From: Oncomelania hupensis
Taxonomy: Eukaryota > Mollusca > Gastropoda > Littorinimorpha > Pomatiopsidae
DNA length: 64,000 bases
NCBI GenBank assembly: GCA_036898135.1
Contig: CM072514.1
Location: 86,793,581 to 86,857,580, forward strand
Direction of reading: 5' to 3'
The notes beneath the pieces were generated by a model. It did not search any database and was not told the origin of the DNA. It saw only the letters and a list, made by a program, of their open reading frames with translations. The position numbers and the translations under genes were made by a program. Position 1 is the first letter of the stretch. The number at the start of each line of letters is the position of its first letter. Below, piece after piece: positions 1 to 8,894 of this stretch.

Positions 1-381
1 TTAGGTTTGATGACAGATGAAATGAGCGGGAAACTAATAAAAGAATATGCAGGTTTGTGATCTAAGCAGTACAGTATTATACATGAATCGGGAGACTCTT
101 CAAAAGCAAAAGGCACCCAAAAAGCTGCGATAAAAAACAGAGATATAAGACACGAAAACTACCTGGAAGCTTTAGATGGAAAAAACGTTGAACCATACCC
201 TAACACAACTATAAAGTCTAAAAACCATGTACTATCCACTGCAGTGACGACTGAAAAAACATTGTGTACCAATGACACGAAGAGAATAAGGGTAACTAAA
301 GAGTTTGCATACGCTCTAGGCCACTATAAATTAGAAACTATGAATAAGGAGGAAGACCGGCAGGACCTGCAAGGCCTGTAA
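1..381 (+). pseudogene. Polinton/Maverick-type DNA polymerase B, C-terminal fragment
   Basis: Frame 1 from the first base encodes about 120 residues that read like the conserved tail of protein-primed family B DNA polymerases of Polinton/Maverick elements: a G-L-M-x-D-E start, then E-Y-A-G-L, a lysine-rich K-A-K-G-T segment, and a final A-Y-A-L-G-H-Y-K. The polymerase would replicate the element by protein priming. The catalytic palm motifs lie outside the window. One in-frame TGA at 58-60 follows the A-G-L motif where arginine (CGA) is expected, so the copy is probably dead. The frame closes at 379-381. The capsid-like remains at 2.4-3.1 kb fit the same element. The family call is from memory of the pattern, not from a search. 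Confidence 0.6.
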
Positions 382-399
382 GGTAAATGTTAACTGTTA

Positions 400-2295
400 G
401 GGCGCGTCCACATGACGAGCTGCGCTTTGAGCTAGCGGTGGCGTAGCGTTGGACGAGCATTGAGCTTTGAGCGGTTGGTGGCCACACCAAAAGCGTCAAA
501 AAGCTAGCGGCTAGCTAGCTTCACAGCTGGCTGTAAGCTCGGTGACAGCTTGGGTGGCCACATGACAAGCTGTTACAGCTAGATGCCTGCGAGCATGATG
601 CTAGCTGTTGTTCAGAAGTTTATTATCTGTGGGTTTGCAAGGCATTGCAGACCCGCAACTAAAATTTATTTCTGTTGAAGTTGGAGCCTGCGGGAAAGAG
701 AGTGATGGAATATTTTCCAGGATTCAGATGAAACTCTGCCTTGAAGGGAATACAGTAAATATGCCCCACTACCAAATTCCAACATTCATCTTTCCTATTT
801 TTTTGTAGGTAACCCATCCTATCGCCCAAGCCATACCTAATAACACGCATCAACACAGTCGATATCATCTTCAATTATCGCCATTCTATGTCAAGCCGTT
901 GAGTAAAATGCGGGTTTGGAGTGCTTGCTGTAAAACGGCGAGTGCTGAAAACAGCAATCTGAACAACGTGACCACTTCTGACAACACTGTGCTAGCACTG
1001 TTGCCTTGCACAATGCAGTCATCCATCGTGAGGGCCCTGATATAAAAAGGGACATGGAGATCTGGGATGATAATCAAGTCCGTGGCGAACAGGACAGACG
1101 GATAGATTATTACTCAGGTCGTACTAGACAATACTTAGCATGAGTGAGAGAACAGCTGGTTGAGTATTTTGTCAGGGTTGGTGCACTGAACTGGCAGGAA
1201 TACTACAGTTAAAATAACTTTGCTGACCTAACTGACGGCAGTGATAATGAAGGATGAGACTCTTGTGACTCCACAATGTTCATATACGTCACAAAGCTTG
1301 TGATTTTAAATCTAATGTTGGTCACTTTTCTTTTAAGATCAACATGGAATGTACTATTGAAAAAATAAAACAAAGGGTGCAGATTTAAAAAAGATGGACA
1401 TCTGCAATCATGCATTCCACCCAACTGTTAGTCATTTACTGTTCAAGCCCCTCCCCCTTTCTCTCTCTTGTTCCCCCACCCCCCCCCCCCTTTTACACAG
1501 CTACAAAGAAATAAACCCAAGTTAAAACATTAACTATATATTTTTGAAAACTTTCATTGGCTGGCATCAAACACACAATACATACATTATAAGTGTTTAT
1601 TGATAATTTACCATCATTCATAGCCCTTTTTTTCATTTTTTAATTTTAAAATCCAGATCTAAATCTAGGTTGAATTTGGGACTATAAGGACGGTTCTAAA
1701 TCTGAGTAAAAACATCAAATTTGAATTCGCTTATTAGATCTACATCTGTATTTTATTTGCAACAAATTGTGTTAAAACATAATAAAGAAAAAAAGCACTT
1801 ACTGGATACTATTGTTCAATGGCGACGGCACAAATGATAAAGCTGCAATTTTGTCAATTAGGCCTATACTATACGAAAAGAGCAATTGGTCATTTTATTA
1901 TAAAATTTATAACCATCTTCACTCAATCACTAACTTGAGTGCCTTGCCATTTTAGGCACCTCCTGAAACAGCTTTGATCGAACCTCCCTGTTCGAAAATC
2001 TTTTTGTTTTTTCTGCCACAATCTCTTATTTTGTAGCTCTCTGATTCCGTCAGCAAAGGGTGGTAAGAAGACTGATTCAAGGCCAAGGACACAAAACCAA
2101 TCAAGGTCAAGGAAAAAAAACAAACAAAGCTTGAGCTTCGAGCGACGATAAATGCCGAGAACATTACCGCCGCTCGAAGCTAGCAACAACCGCGCGGCTA
2201 TCGCTCGTGGTGTGGACGCTTCTACAGTAATTCTAGTTATACTTTTCGCAGCGCAGCTCAATGCTTCGCTCGAAGCTCGTCATGTGGACGCGCCC
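400..2295. mobile_element. Non-autonomous DNA transposon with 21-bp perfect terminal inverted repeats and TTA target duplication
   Basis: The 21 bases at 400-420, starting GGGCGCGTCCAC, are the exact reverse complement of 2275-2295. Both ends are flanked by TTA (397-399 and 2296-2298), the TWA-type duplication expected of PIF/Harbinger elements. The subterminal regions (about 420-600 and 2130-2275) are rich in short AGCT/GAGCTT/TAGC repeats, which could be transposase sites. I see no transposase frame inside, so the 1.9-kb copy looks non-autonomous. It sits between the polymerase and capsid relics of the Polinton-like element and so inserted into it. The superfamily is inferred from the duplication only. 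Confidence 0.65.
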
Positions 2296-2304
2296 TTAAC
2301 AAGA

Positions 2305-2380
2305 TAAGTGTGATCTCCAACATCACGCTCCCCTACGGCCACAAGGCCATGGGACTACCTTTACCTTTACCTTTTACTAG
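2305..2380 (+). repeat. Short repeat end with CTTTAC-type tail
   Basis: Directly after the DNA transposon is a short segment ending in tandem CTTTAC/CCTTTAC units (about 2356-2378). This looks like the 3' tail of a severely 5'-truncated retroelement. The parent element is not identified in the window. Confidence 0.3.
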
Positions 2381-2472
2381 ACTAACTAACATAGCATTAA
2401 TATTTTTCTTAAATTTATTGTCTGGTCCCATAAAAATGTAAGGGCTTTTACACTTGAATTTAATAAGCCAAT

Positions 2473-2770
2473 CTAACTATCTGTGTCTACAGGTGTTAAA
2501 GACAAGATATTTTCTCGTTTAGTAATAGCATACTTTAATTCAGGCTCTACTTTACCGGCATTAAAGTCCTTTAGCTGGTCGATAGATGGGTTTTCTGGTA
2601 GGGGCGGTCCTGCCGGTACTGAAGGTACTAGCGTTCGTTTATAATATCCAGTTGGTGTAAATTCAAAACCATAAATAGACCCAACAAAAGCATTCGCATC
2701 AAATTCAATTGTGTCTGCTAGGTCTTTCAGTTCAATGGTAGGACAGGTTACTGGAATTATAGGGCCGTTG
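2473..2770 (-). pseudogene. Polinton-associated unidentified protein, C-terminal fragment
   Basis: On the minus strand an open stretch of nearly 100 codons ends at a TAG (2473-2475). The peptide is coding-like: a proline-rich patch (V-P-A-G-P-P-L-P) is followed by an acidic/amphipathic stretch and an end in T-P-V-D-T-D-S. It starts just after the stop of the capsid-like gene on the same strand, so the two were probably consecutive genes. I do not recognise the family. The N-terminus is lost or shifted near 2770. Confidence 0.35.
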
Positions 2771-2797
2771 TGACAGTGTAGTTTTTAAAATTAAACT

Positions 2798-3090
2798 TTA
2801 TTTTATCTCATGAATAATTGCAAGATCATCAAAGTCTACCATTTCGTTGTTTTGGTTTGTTATTTTGAAGCAGACGCTATATGATAGTCCTGACTTAAGT
2901 GACGTTTTTGAGGCAAAAGTTTTAATGATATTGGATCGCAGTAAGATTCTCTCTGAGTTGAAACTATCCTTACCAATGTACTAGGAGTTCCGTTTACTAA
3001 GTTTTCCGTTGTCTTTAGTTGATGAAGGTACACAAACAATCTATGATTAATTAACAAATTCATAGGTTTTGATCCAATAAATCTTATCTT
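2798..3090 (-). pseudogene. Penton/minor-capsid-like protein of a Polinton-type element, C-terminal fragment
   Basis: On the minus strand about 90 residues resemble the C-terminal end of Polinton/adintovirus-like penton (single jelly-roll, minor capsid) proteins: a basic/aromatic R-L-F-V-Y-L segment, an N-G-x-P-S-x-L motif, and a final strand with a K-I-T-N-Q-N-N turn ending in E-I-K and a TAA at 2798-2800. The reading frame changes once, around 2970-2985. Before that point the homologous frame is the one open from 3063 downwards; after it the homologous peptide is in another frame. Homology ends near 3095, where block X begins. In such elements the penton caps capsid vertices. Here it is a broken relic. 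Confidence is limited because only the tail survives. Confidence 0.45.
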
Positions 3091-3099
3091 ACTGCCGTA

Positions 3100-3799
3100 C
3101 CCCTTGGGGTCATGAGCAATCTTGCCACTGTAGATTGTTCTAACCTATACAGGGAAAAGTGAAAGCCCCAGTTGAAAACCTGTCTTGCCTTTGTAGGCAT
3201 GACTGATTCACTGCGGCAACAGTACCCCCGTTGGAGTGCCGGGGGTTTCAGTATAAATAGTATCCCCACTTTCTGGAAATTTAGTGCTTTAAATTCCCAC
3301 TGTCGCTGTCTTCCTCATTTGCTCTTTCCCATTCCTGATCTGTCCTATCACTCTGCTATACTATCTTCTTCTTCGCTAGATCAGTGACCTACCTTTTTTC
3401 TTGAAAACTCTTCCTGGACAAGACTCCTTGTTTGTGTATGAGGTCTGTTGGATCAGCTTGGGAGTGTTGGACGCTTTCTGCCGGGTGGTCACTAGGGCTT
3501 CCTATGATGTTATTATTTAGCACTATAGGCATTTTATATGTATGTGTTTTGTTGATGATTTATAATGATGTTTGTATTCTATTTTGTTTTTGTAACCGGG
3601 GGTTCGAGTAGTTGGGGTAAAGCCTCAGCCGTCCCCTGCGTGGGATGTCTTTATTGTAAAGTGACTGGCCGGTGGAGGGCATTCAATTTTCCCACTAGGG
3701 TTGTTTCGGCAGATCTTTTATGCGGATTGGGGGTTGTCCGGTCCTGATTTGGCTCGGAAGAGTCCGCTGGACCTAAAGCAACAATCAATCAATCAATCA
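3100..3799 (+). mobile_element. Block X copy 1: short retroelement with TATA-containing 5' block and I-like LINE 3' tail
   Basis: Bases 3100 to about 3600 match, in reverse complement, bases 25627-26127. The block holds a TATA-like box (GTATAAATAGTAT near 3251) inside a GC-rich dyad. The 3' end (3740-3799) is the tail GGTCCTGATTTGGCTCGGAA followed by AATC repeats. The same tail ends the I/Nimb-like LINE at 30.6 kb and occurs at 13.3, 25.0, 48.2 and 62.1 kb. The element may be an internally deleted LINE or a non-autonomous passenger of that LINE. No clear target duplication was found. Confidence 0.5.
3245..3262 (+). promoter_or_regulatory. Candidate TATA box in block X
   Basis: GTATAAATAGTAT lies downstream of a CCCCCGTTGG...CCGGGGG dyad and is kept in the second copy (complement, about 25965-25980). 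Conservation in two copies and the TATAAATA match make a pol II core promoter plausible. Transcription is not shown by sequence alone. Confidence 0.35.
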
Positions 3800-3822
3800 T
3801 ATCAAACTATAACAGCAATAAA

Positions 3823-4059
3823 ATGATTGCCGACCCACAGTTTCATATAGGCCACAATCCTACAATAAATACAGTGAATAGAGTGAATACAGTATTTACT
3901 GCTAATAATGAACCTTTAAGTTCACCACCGCCACCATTATCTCCACCGCTAGGCCTACCGAGCCTATCGAGCCTACCGAATATTGATCGTGGGGTTTCGC
4001 GTCTCGCGCTTACAAGCGGTTTATTGTTTGCAGGGTTAATTGGGATTTACTATTTTTAG
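3823..4059 (+). CDS. Small membrane-anchored hypothetical protein (probable Polinton-like gene)
   Basis: This 78-codon frame starts at an ATG just after the tail of block X and closes at 4057-4059. The middle is proline/serine-rich (S-S-P-P-P-P-L-S-P-P). The last 20 residues (L-A-L-T-S-G-L-L-F-A-G-L-I-G-I-Y-Y-F) form one hydrophobic helix, so a tail-anchored or single-pass membrane protein is predicted. It lies among PolB and capsid relics, and small proteins with one membrane segment are common in such elements. I do not recognise the family, and the frame may simply be a fragment whose start was removed by the upstream insertion. Confidence 0.35.
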   Translation: MIADPQFHIGHNPTINTVNRVNTVFTANNEPLSSPPPPLSPPLGLPSLSSLPNIDRGVSRLALTSGLLFAGLIGIYYF

Positions 4060-4226
4060 TAACCAGGGTAATATTATTATAAACAACGACCACAGATGTT
4101 CAAACGCCCAAACAACTTTAGAAGCAGTATTAAATACCCATGAAAAGACAGAACCTAATATTCCTGGAAGTGCATATACAATACAAGTTTGTCACCTAGG
4201 CGTTTCAATAAGTTGAGCTTTAACCC
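4060..4226 (+). pseudogene. Further coding-like fragment after the small membrane protein
   Basis: In the frame continuing past the stop at 4059 about 50 residues are open to a TGA near 4215. They contain an asparagine-rich N-I-I-I-N-N-D segment followed by T-L-E-A-V-L-N-T and G-S-A-Y-T-I-Q-V. Composition is protein-like, but no family is recognised. It may be the next gene of the Polinton-like relic. Confidence 0.25.
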
Positions 4227-4238
4227 AGGAGACTAACT

Positions 4239-4740
4239 AGCCCGCCGGGCTAGCTAGTAAGTAAAGTGAGGTAGCCCGCATGGTTTTTAGGCAGCCCGAC
4301 AATCGTTCACTTCAATACTGCTGCATGAGCTGGAGTCTGTTGATCACATTGAGGGTTCTTGCCTCTCAGGATGATCGGGTGAGTCTTGTAGCTACGGGGT
4401 TCGCACGTGGTGAGGTAGATTCTAGAAATAAAGTTCCACATTTTCGGATCAACCACCGTCACCTTGACAATACACGTAATTTGTAGCGAGTATCTTTTTC
4501 ACAAACAAAGCAGACAGCGCGTTTGTCGCGAAAGAGAAGTAGGCAAAGGGAAATAACGCTTGCGTATGCTTCATACTCGTAGCAGACGAACAGTGACCTA
4601 CAAACGCTTCGGACCGAGCTTCTAAAAGTCTGCAAGTAGTATTTTTTTTTTAGGTCGCCAGGCGGGCTGGCTCAATTATAAAGTGAGGTCGCCCGAGCCG
4701 GTTTTAAGTCGCCTCGGGCGACCGGGCGACCGGGCGACCG
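4239..4740. repeat. Element bounded by GCCCG-rich direct repeats
   Basis: A GC-rich module at about 4239-4300 (CCCGCCGGGCTAG, then AAAGTGAGGTAGCCCG, then GGTTTTTAGGCAGCCCG) recurs in the same orientation at about 4660-4735 (GGCGGGCTGGC, AAAGTGAGGTCGCCCG, GGTTTTAAGTCGCC), ending in three GGGCGACC units. The 360 bases between hold no gene. Direct terminal modules of this kind could be a small LTR-like or recombination-derived unit; the class is not known. Confidence 0.3.
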
Positions 4741-5029
4741 CTAAAACTCACTCCTGAGTTAGCTATGTTTTGTAATGTTTTCTTAATCCAGCATTTAACC
4801 GGTATTTTACAACCACGAAATATGTTCAGTAGTTCTTGAGATATGGCGTCCAACAGACCAACAAACGGACCAACCGACAGACAGACAAACATTTGTCTCG
4901 GTCTGATTCCCGACTATTTCAAAGTATTTCCAGATAAGTCTGAAAATACTAAAAGAAGGAACAATTAACTGAAATTAGCCCATTTTGACGGATTCAACGT
5001 CACATATCCTTTTCACATTCACAGTGAGT

Positions 5030-5041
5030 AATGACAAAAAT
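5030..5041. repeat. Left 12-bp target site duplication of the RTE-like LINE
   Basis: AATGACAAAAAT at 5030-5041 is repeated exactly at 8352-8363, immediately after the GGATA tail. The pair delimits the insertion 5042-8351. Confidence 0.85.
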
Positions 5042-5911
5042 GTTGTGGTGCGCATCTTGGCCAACCTTGGCATTCCAGTCGCCTTGCACTATGACTATGT
5101 CCTTCTTCGGCACTTGGTCAAGGACCGCCTGTATATTTTCATAAAAATCCTCCACTTCGCTGTCTTCATAGTCTGATGTTGGGGCATAGGCCTGGATGAT
5201 GGTAATGTTGAAAGGGGTTGCTCTCAGACGGATGGTAATGAGTCTACTGGAGACTGGGCGGCAACCCATGACAGTGGCTAGAATGTTCTTGTGGACCAAG
5301 AATCCAACGCCGTGTTCGTGCCTGTCATCTCTACCGCTGAAATAGAGCTTGTGGCCTTTGTCAGTCGTTGTTTCACCTAGGCCTTTCCAGCGCAGTTCGC
5401 TGATACCTAGAACGTTCCATCGATAGTGGTCCAGCTCGTGGGCCAGTTCTTCTAATTTTCCTTCCGCAGTTAGGGTCCTGACATTCCAGGTTCCTATGAC
5501 GATGTTGTTTCTCGTGCGGATCTTGCTAATTTGTCCATCAGTAGCATACTTTTCACCTCCGTCCTGGTGGCCAACGGAAGGCGCGGTCCTTGTGTAGCCG
5601 GGCGACGACCGATCCGGCATGGAATTAGTGGATAGCCTCATCATGTGTTGTGTCTTGGGCAAAAAAGACCTGGCAGGGCCCAATCCTCTCCAGGCTGTTG
5701 GCCACAGCCGAAATCCACGAATACAGTGTGGCTCGCCTTGGCCCTGAGCACGTGGTCGTTGAACCTGTAGTAACGTGAGGTTCCTCCGCCCTTGCCGGTG
5801 ACTTCTGTGTAGAAGACTTTCGCCCAGTGATGCCGTGCTAACATCACCCCTGTTAGTCGCCTCTTACGACACGCCGGGAAACGTTGGGTCTATTCTATTT
5901 GCCCGAACCCA
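5042..5911 (-). pseudogene. LINE endonuclease, N-terminal half (inverted segment)
   Basis: Minus-strand frame 5683-5000 encodes the N-terminal half of an apurinic/apyrimidinic-type endonuclease: I-G-T-W-N-V-R-T-L at the start, E-L-R-W (metal-binding glutamate region), G-V-G-F-L-V, I-Q-A-Y-A-P-T, and G-D-W-N-A-K-V-G (catalytic D-x-N) near the end. The enzyme nicks target DNA to prime reverse transcription. Upstream, a second frame (5847-5641) and the region to 5911 represent the element's 5' part. The last codons at the 5000 side run into flanking DNA after 5042. The protein is separated from its C-terminal half by the inversion, so this copy cannot make a functional enzyme. Confidence 0.8.
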
Positions 5912-7085
5912 CAGGGGAGACACATGCGGACCCCACTGCAACAACGAGACAAATGACAGGGGTCTGAGGCTATTGGAGTTTGCCAGATACAACAATCTGG
6001 TACTGGCAAACACGCTTGGTCTCCACAAAAAATCCAGACGATGGACATAGCACAGTCCCGGCGGGGAACATCACAACCAGATCGACTACATCATGGTCAA
6101 GAAACGCTTCAGATCAAGCATCAACATTGGCAGGACACGCACTTTTCCAGGAGCAGACATTGGAAGTGACCACGATCTCGTGATGATGTCTTTCCGGCTC
6201 CATTTGAAGAGAGTAAATACAGCAAAGTGCACTAGGCTGAAGTTCGACCTGGACAAACTGCAAGACCCGGTGGTGGCAAAAATATTTCAGGCCACAATTG
6301 GAGGGAAATTTGCACCACTGCTTATTTTGGGGGCAGGCGAAGTAGATGTCAACACCATGACCAATACCTTCAACTCAGCTGTAACAGATGCCGCCACTGA
6401 GATCCTTGGCAAGCACCGACCAAAGAAGAAGCCGTGGATCACACCTGAACTTTTGGATCTGTGTGATAAACGAAGAGAGTTAAAAAAGAAAAAGAACACC
6501 TCACAGGGAGCTGATGTCTACCGAAAAATCAACAATGACATCCGAAAAGGCATGCGCACAGCAAAGGAGAACTGGATAGAAGATCAATGCCAGGAAATAG
6601 AGAACAATCTGAACAAGGACAACAGCAAGAAGGCCTACCAGACTGTGAAGCGGCTGACAAGTGTTAAACAGCCCAAAGTCTCCACTATCCAAAGCAAGTC
6701 TGGCATTTGCCTTACAGAAGAACAAGAAGTCTTGGACAGATGGACAGAGTACTGCTCTGACCTTTACAACCATACACCAAATGGAGACCCATCAGTTCTA
6801 GCATGTCCCGAGAGCAGAGAAGAAGAAGAAATCCTCCCAATTCTCCGGGAAGAAGTTGAGGCAGCAGTGCAATCGCTGAAGAAAGGGAAGTCAGCGGGAG
6901 TGGACAACATACCAGCGGAACTGCTACAAGCAGGAGGAGAAGCGACAAGATCTGGCAGAGTGGGGAATGGCCTACACCATGGACCCAGTCGCTTGTCATC
7001 ACTCTTCCCAAAAAAGGTAACCTTCAGGAGTGTGAAAATTACCGCACCATCAGCCTCATCAGCCATCCCAGCAAGGTCCTCCTGA
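5912..7085 (+). pseudogene. LINE endonuclease C-terminus to RT N-terminus
   Basis: One frame runs from the C-G-P-H-C-N-N-E-T-N-D-R-G-L segment through H-N-Q-I-D-Y-I-M-V and G-S-D-H-D-L-V (endonuclease signature S-D-H) to the RT entry motif K-G-K-S-A-G-V-D-N-I-P-A-E-L. A single TAG at 6048-6050 replaces the tryptophan of the expected W-T-W-H-S motif (TGG to TAG). Around 6943 a net loss of 28 bases, seen by comparison with the copy at 18285-18313, shifts the frame; the true RT continues in the frame opened at 7103. Apart from these two lesions the reading frame is well kept, suggesting moderate age. Confidence 0.8.
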
Positions 7086-7102
7086 AAATAATACTCAACA
7101 GG

Positions 7103-8341
7103 TTGAAACCACAAGCTGAACAAATCATAGCTGAAGAACAAGCAGGATTCATGGCAGGGCGAAGTACCACTGAACAGATTTTCAACCTCAGAATAATCTG
7201 TGAGAAATACCTACAGCACCAACAACATCTATATCATGTGTTCATAGACTTCAAGAAGGCATTTGACCGAGTCTGGCATGCAGCTCTATGGGCAACCATG
7301 AAAGTGTACAACATCAGCCCTAAAATTATAGAAGTCATCAAAAGCCTGTATGACAAGGCTACCAGTGCAGTCCTCCATAACAGCGTCATCGGGAACTGGT
7401 TCAGAACAACAATCGGTGTGCGTCAAGGATGCCTACTCTCTCCAACACTCTTCAACATCTTCCTAGAGCGCATCATGTCAGATGCTCTTGCAGATCACGA
7501 AGGCACAGTCAGCATAGGGGGCAGAGCAATCTCCAATCTTCGTTTTGCGGATGATATTGATGGATTGGCTGGAGAGGAACAAGAACTTGAACAGCTTGTA
7601 CAGAGGCTTGACACCACCTCCAGAGCTTATGGAATGGAAATAAGTGCGGAGAAGACCAAAATGATGACCAACAACACCAATGGCATCAACACGGACATCA
7701 AAGTACAAGGCCAATCCCTCAACACAGTGCACAGCTTCAAATATTTAGGAGCCATTGTGTCAGACAATGGGTCTCGACAGGAAGTCCTCTCCAGGATCGC
7801 ACAAACAACTGCTGCCCTGACAAGGTTGAAGCCCATTTGGAAAGACAGAACCATCAGTCTACATTCCAAAGTAAGACTGCTGCGCTCTCTGGTCATCTCC
7901 ATCTTCCTATATGCTTGCGAAGCATGGACCCTCACAGCAGATCTCCAACGAAGAATACAAAGCATGGAGATGAGGTGCTACAGAAGACTTCTGTGCATTT
8001 CCTATACCCAACACATCACCAACGTTGAAGTCCGACAGACCATCACACAAGCCATTGGACAACACGATGACCTGCTCACAGTGGTGAAGAAACGGAAACT
8101 CCGATGGTATGGCCACGTCACCAGATCATCAGGCCTTGCAAAGACCATTCTGCAAGGCACAGTGCAAGGAGGTAGAAGAAGGGGGAGACCGAAAAAGAGG
8201 TGGGAGGACAACATTCGAGAATGGACTGGTTTGACACTGAGCGAAGCCATGAGGGCTGCTGAGGACAGAGAAAGATGGAGTATGCTGGTTAAGCGATCAT
8301 CTGTGGTGCCCCTACGACCTTCGGGTTATGGGACAGGATAG
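7103..8341 (+). CDS. RTE-like LINE reverse transcriptase domain (part of a broken ORF)
   Basis: The 412-codon open frame carries the RT core: Q-A-G-F-M-A-G-R-S-T-T-E-Q (motif 1-2), F-I-D-F-K-K-A-F-D-R-V-W (motif A, first catalytic aspartate), R-Q-G-C-L-L-S-P-T-L-F-N (motif B), L-R-F-A-D-D-I-D (motif C, F-A-D-D) and K-Y-L-G-A-I-V-S-D (motif E). The C-terminal end has the K-R-K-L-R-W-Y-G-H-V and R-G-R-P-K-K-R-W-E-D signatures typical of this LINE group. It reverse-transcribes the element's RNA at the nicked target. The frame is open to its natural stop just before the GGATA tail. The real protein would begin far upstream, where it is disrupted, so this is an intact domain in a dead element. Confidence 0.85.
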   Translation: MKPQAEQIIAEEQAGFMAGRSTTEQIFNLRIICEKYLQHQQHLYHVFIDFKKAFDRVWHAALWATMKVYNISPKIIEVIKSLYDKATSAVLHNSVIGNWFRTTIGVRQGCLLSPTLFNIFLERIMSDALADHEGTVSIGGRAISNLRFADDIDGLAGEEQELEQLVQRLDTTSRAYGMEISAEKTKMMTNNTNGINTDIKVQGQSLNTVHSFKYLGAIVSDNGSRQEVLSRIAQTTAALTRLKPIWKDRTISLHSKVRLLRSLVISIFLYACEAWTLTADLQRRIQSMEMRCYRRLLCISYTQHITNVEVRQTITQAIGQHDDLLTVVKKRKLRWYGHVTRSSGLAKTILQGTVQGGRRRGRPKKRWEDNIREWTGLTLSEAMRAAEDRERWSMLVKRSSVVPLRPSGYGTG

Positions 8342-8597
8342 GATAGGATAGAATGACAAAAATAAGTTTAGAACAAAAAAATATTTGTCAAAGGTTTAGT
8401 TTTGTATACATCAATAAACTCCATGTTTATGATTCTGTTAATAGCTTGCGATAGGTGGCTAAAAATAGCATTGCAGCGGACCGTGTATTGTCCATGAAGG
8501 TGCCGTTTCTATGTCATAACATTATAAAACGGTCTCGGAGAAACCACCCTTCATATTGGGATGCTTTCCAGTGTTACTAAACTTACGTAGGAGAGAT

Positions 8598-8630
8598 TAA
8601 AAAAAAAAAAAAATTAAAAAAAAAAAAAAA
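8598..8630 (+). repeat. A-rich tract
   Basis: Two runs of A (about 14 and 14) separated by TT lie upstream of the minisatellite. It may be the tail of an old retroelement; nothing else supports that. Confidence 0.4.
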
Positions 8631-8657
8631 CCGCCCTCCCCCTCCTTGTTATTTTTT

Positions 8658-8810
8658 AAATGTAAGCAACGAAACGCGCTGGTGATCTCACGCCAAACCA
8701 GCCAGCTTAAATGTAAGCAACGAAACGCGCTGGTGATCTCACGCCAAACCAGCCAGCTTAAATGTAAGCAACGAAACGCGCTGGTGATCTCACGCCAAAC
8801 CAGCCAGCTT
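8658..8810. repeat. 51-bp minisatellite, three near-identical units
   Basis: Units start at 8658, 8709 and 8760 (period exactly 51). Each begins AAATGTAAGCAACGAAACGC and ends CCAGCCAGCTT, and the three look identical by eye. Because 51 is a multiple of three, one minus-strand frame reads through all units as a 17-residue repeat. That frame has no start context or recognisable domain, so I do not call a gene. Confidence 0.9.
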
Positions 8811-8894
8811 TGAGACAGCATTAAATTGTCATTTTGTTTCACACCACGCCTTATGAGCAGCTTCCCTTTGCCTGGCCCGTTTGTATTTTTAGTT

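Larger units (their letters stand above)
5042..8351 (+). mobile_element. Nearly full-length RTE-like LINE with inverted 5' segment
   Basis: The insertion is bounded by exact 12-bp duplications (5030-5041 and 8352-8363) and ends in a (GGATA)n tail. Bases 5042 to about 5911 carry the 5' region and first part of the endonuclease on the minus strand. From about 5912 the rest of the endonuclease, the reverse transcriptase and the tail run on the plus strand. The two halves meet at the same point of the protein (after the G-D-W-N-A-K-V-G-Q-D motif and before C-G-P-x-C-N), so together they make one element. This is the twin-priming pattern known from LINE integration. The clade (RTE/RTE-X type) is inferred from protein style and the microsatellite tail. 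Confidence 0.8.

Noticed and set aside
1923..2261. 112-codon minus-strand ORF
   Set aside because: Lies within the TIR transposon end, is built from its AGC/CTT repeats, and has no transposase motif.
8658..8810. CRISPR-like array
   Set aside because: Units are contiguous with no unique spacers and the DNA is animal. It is a minisatellite.
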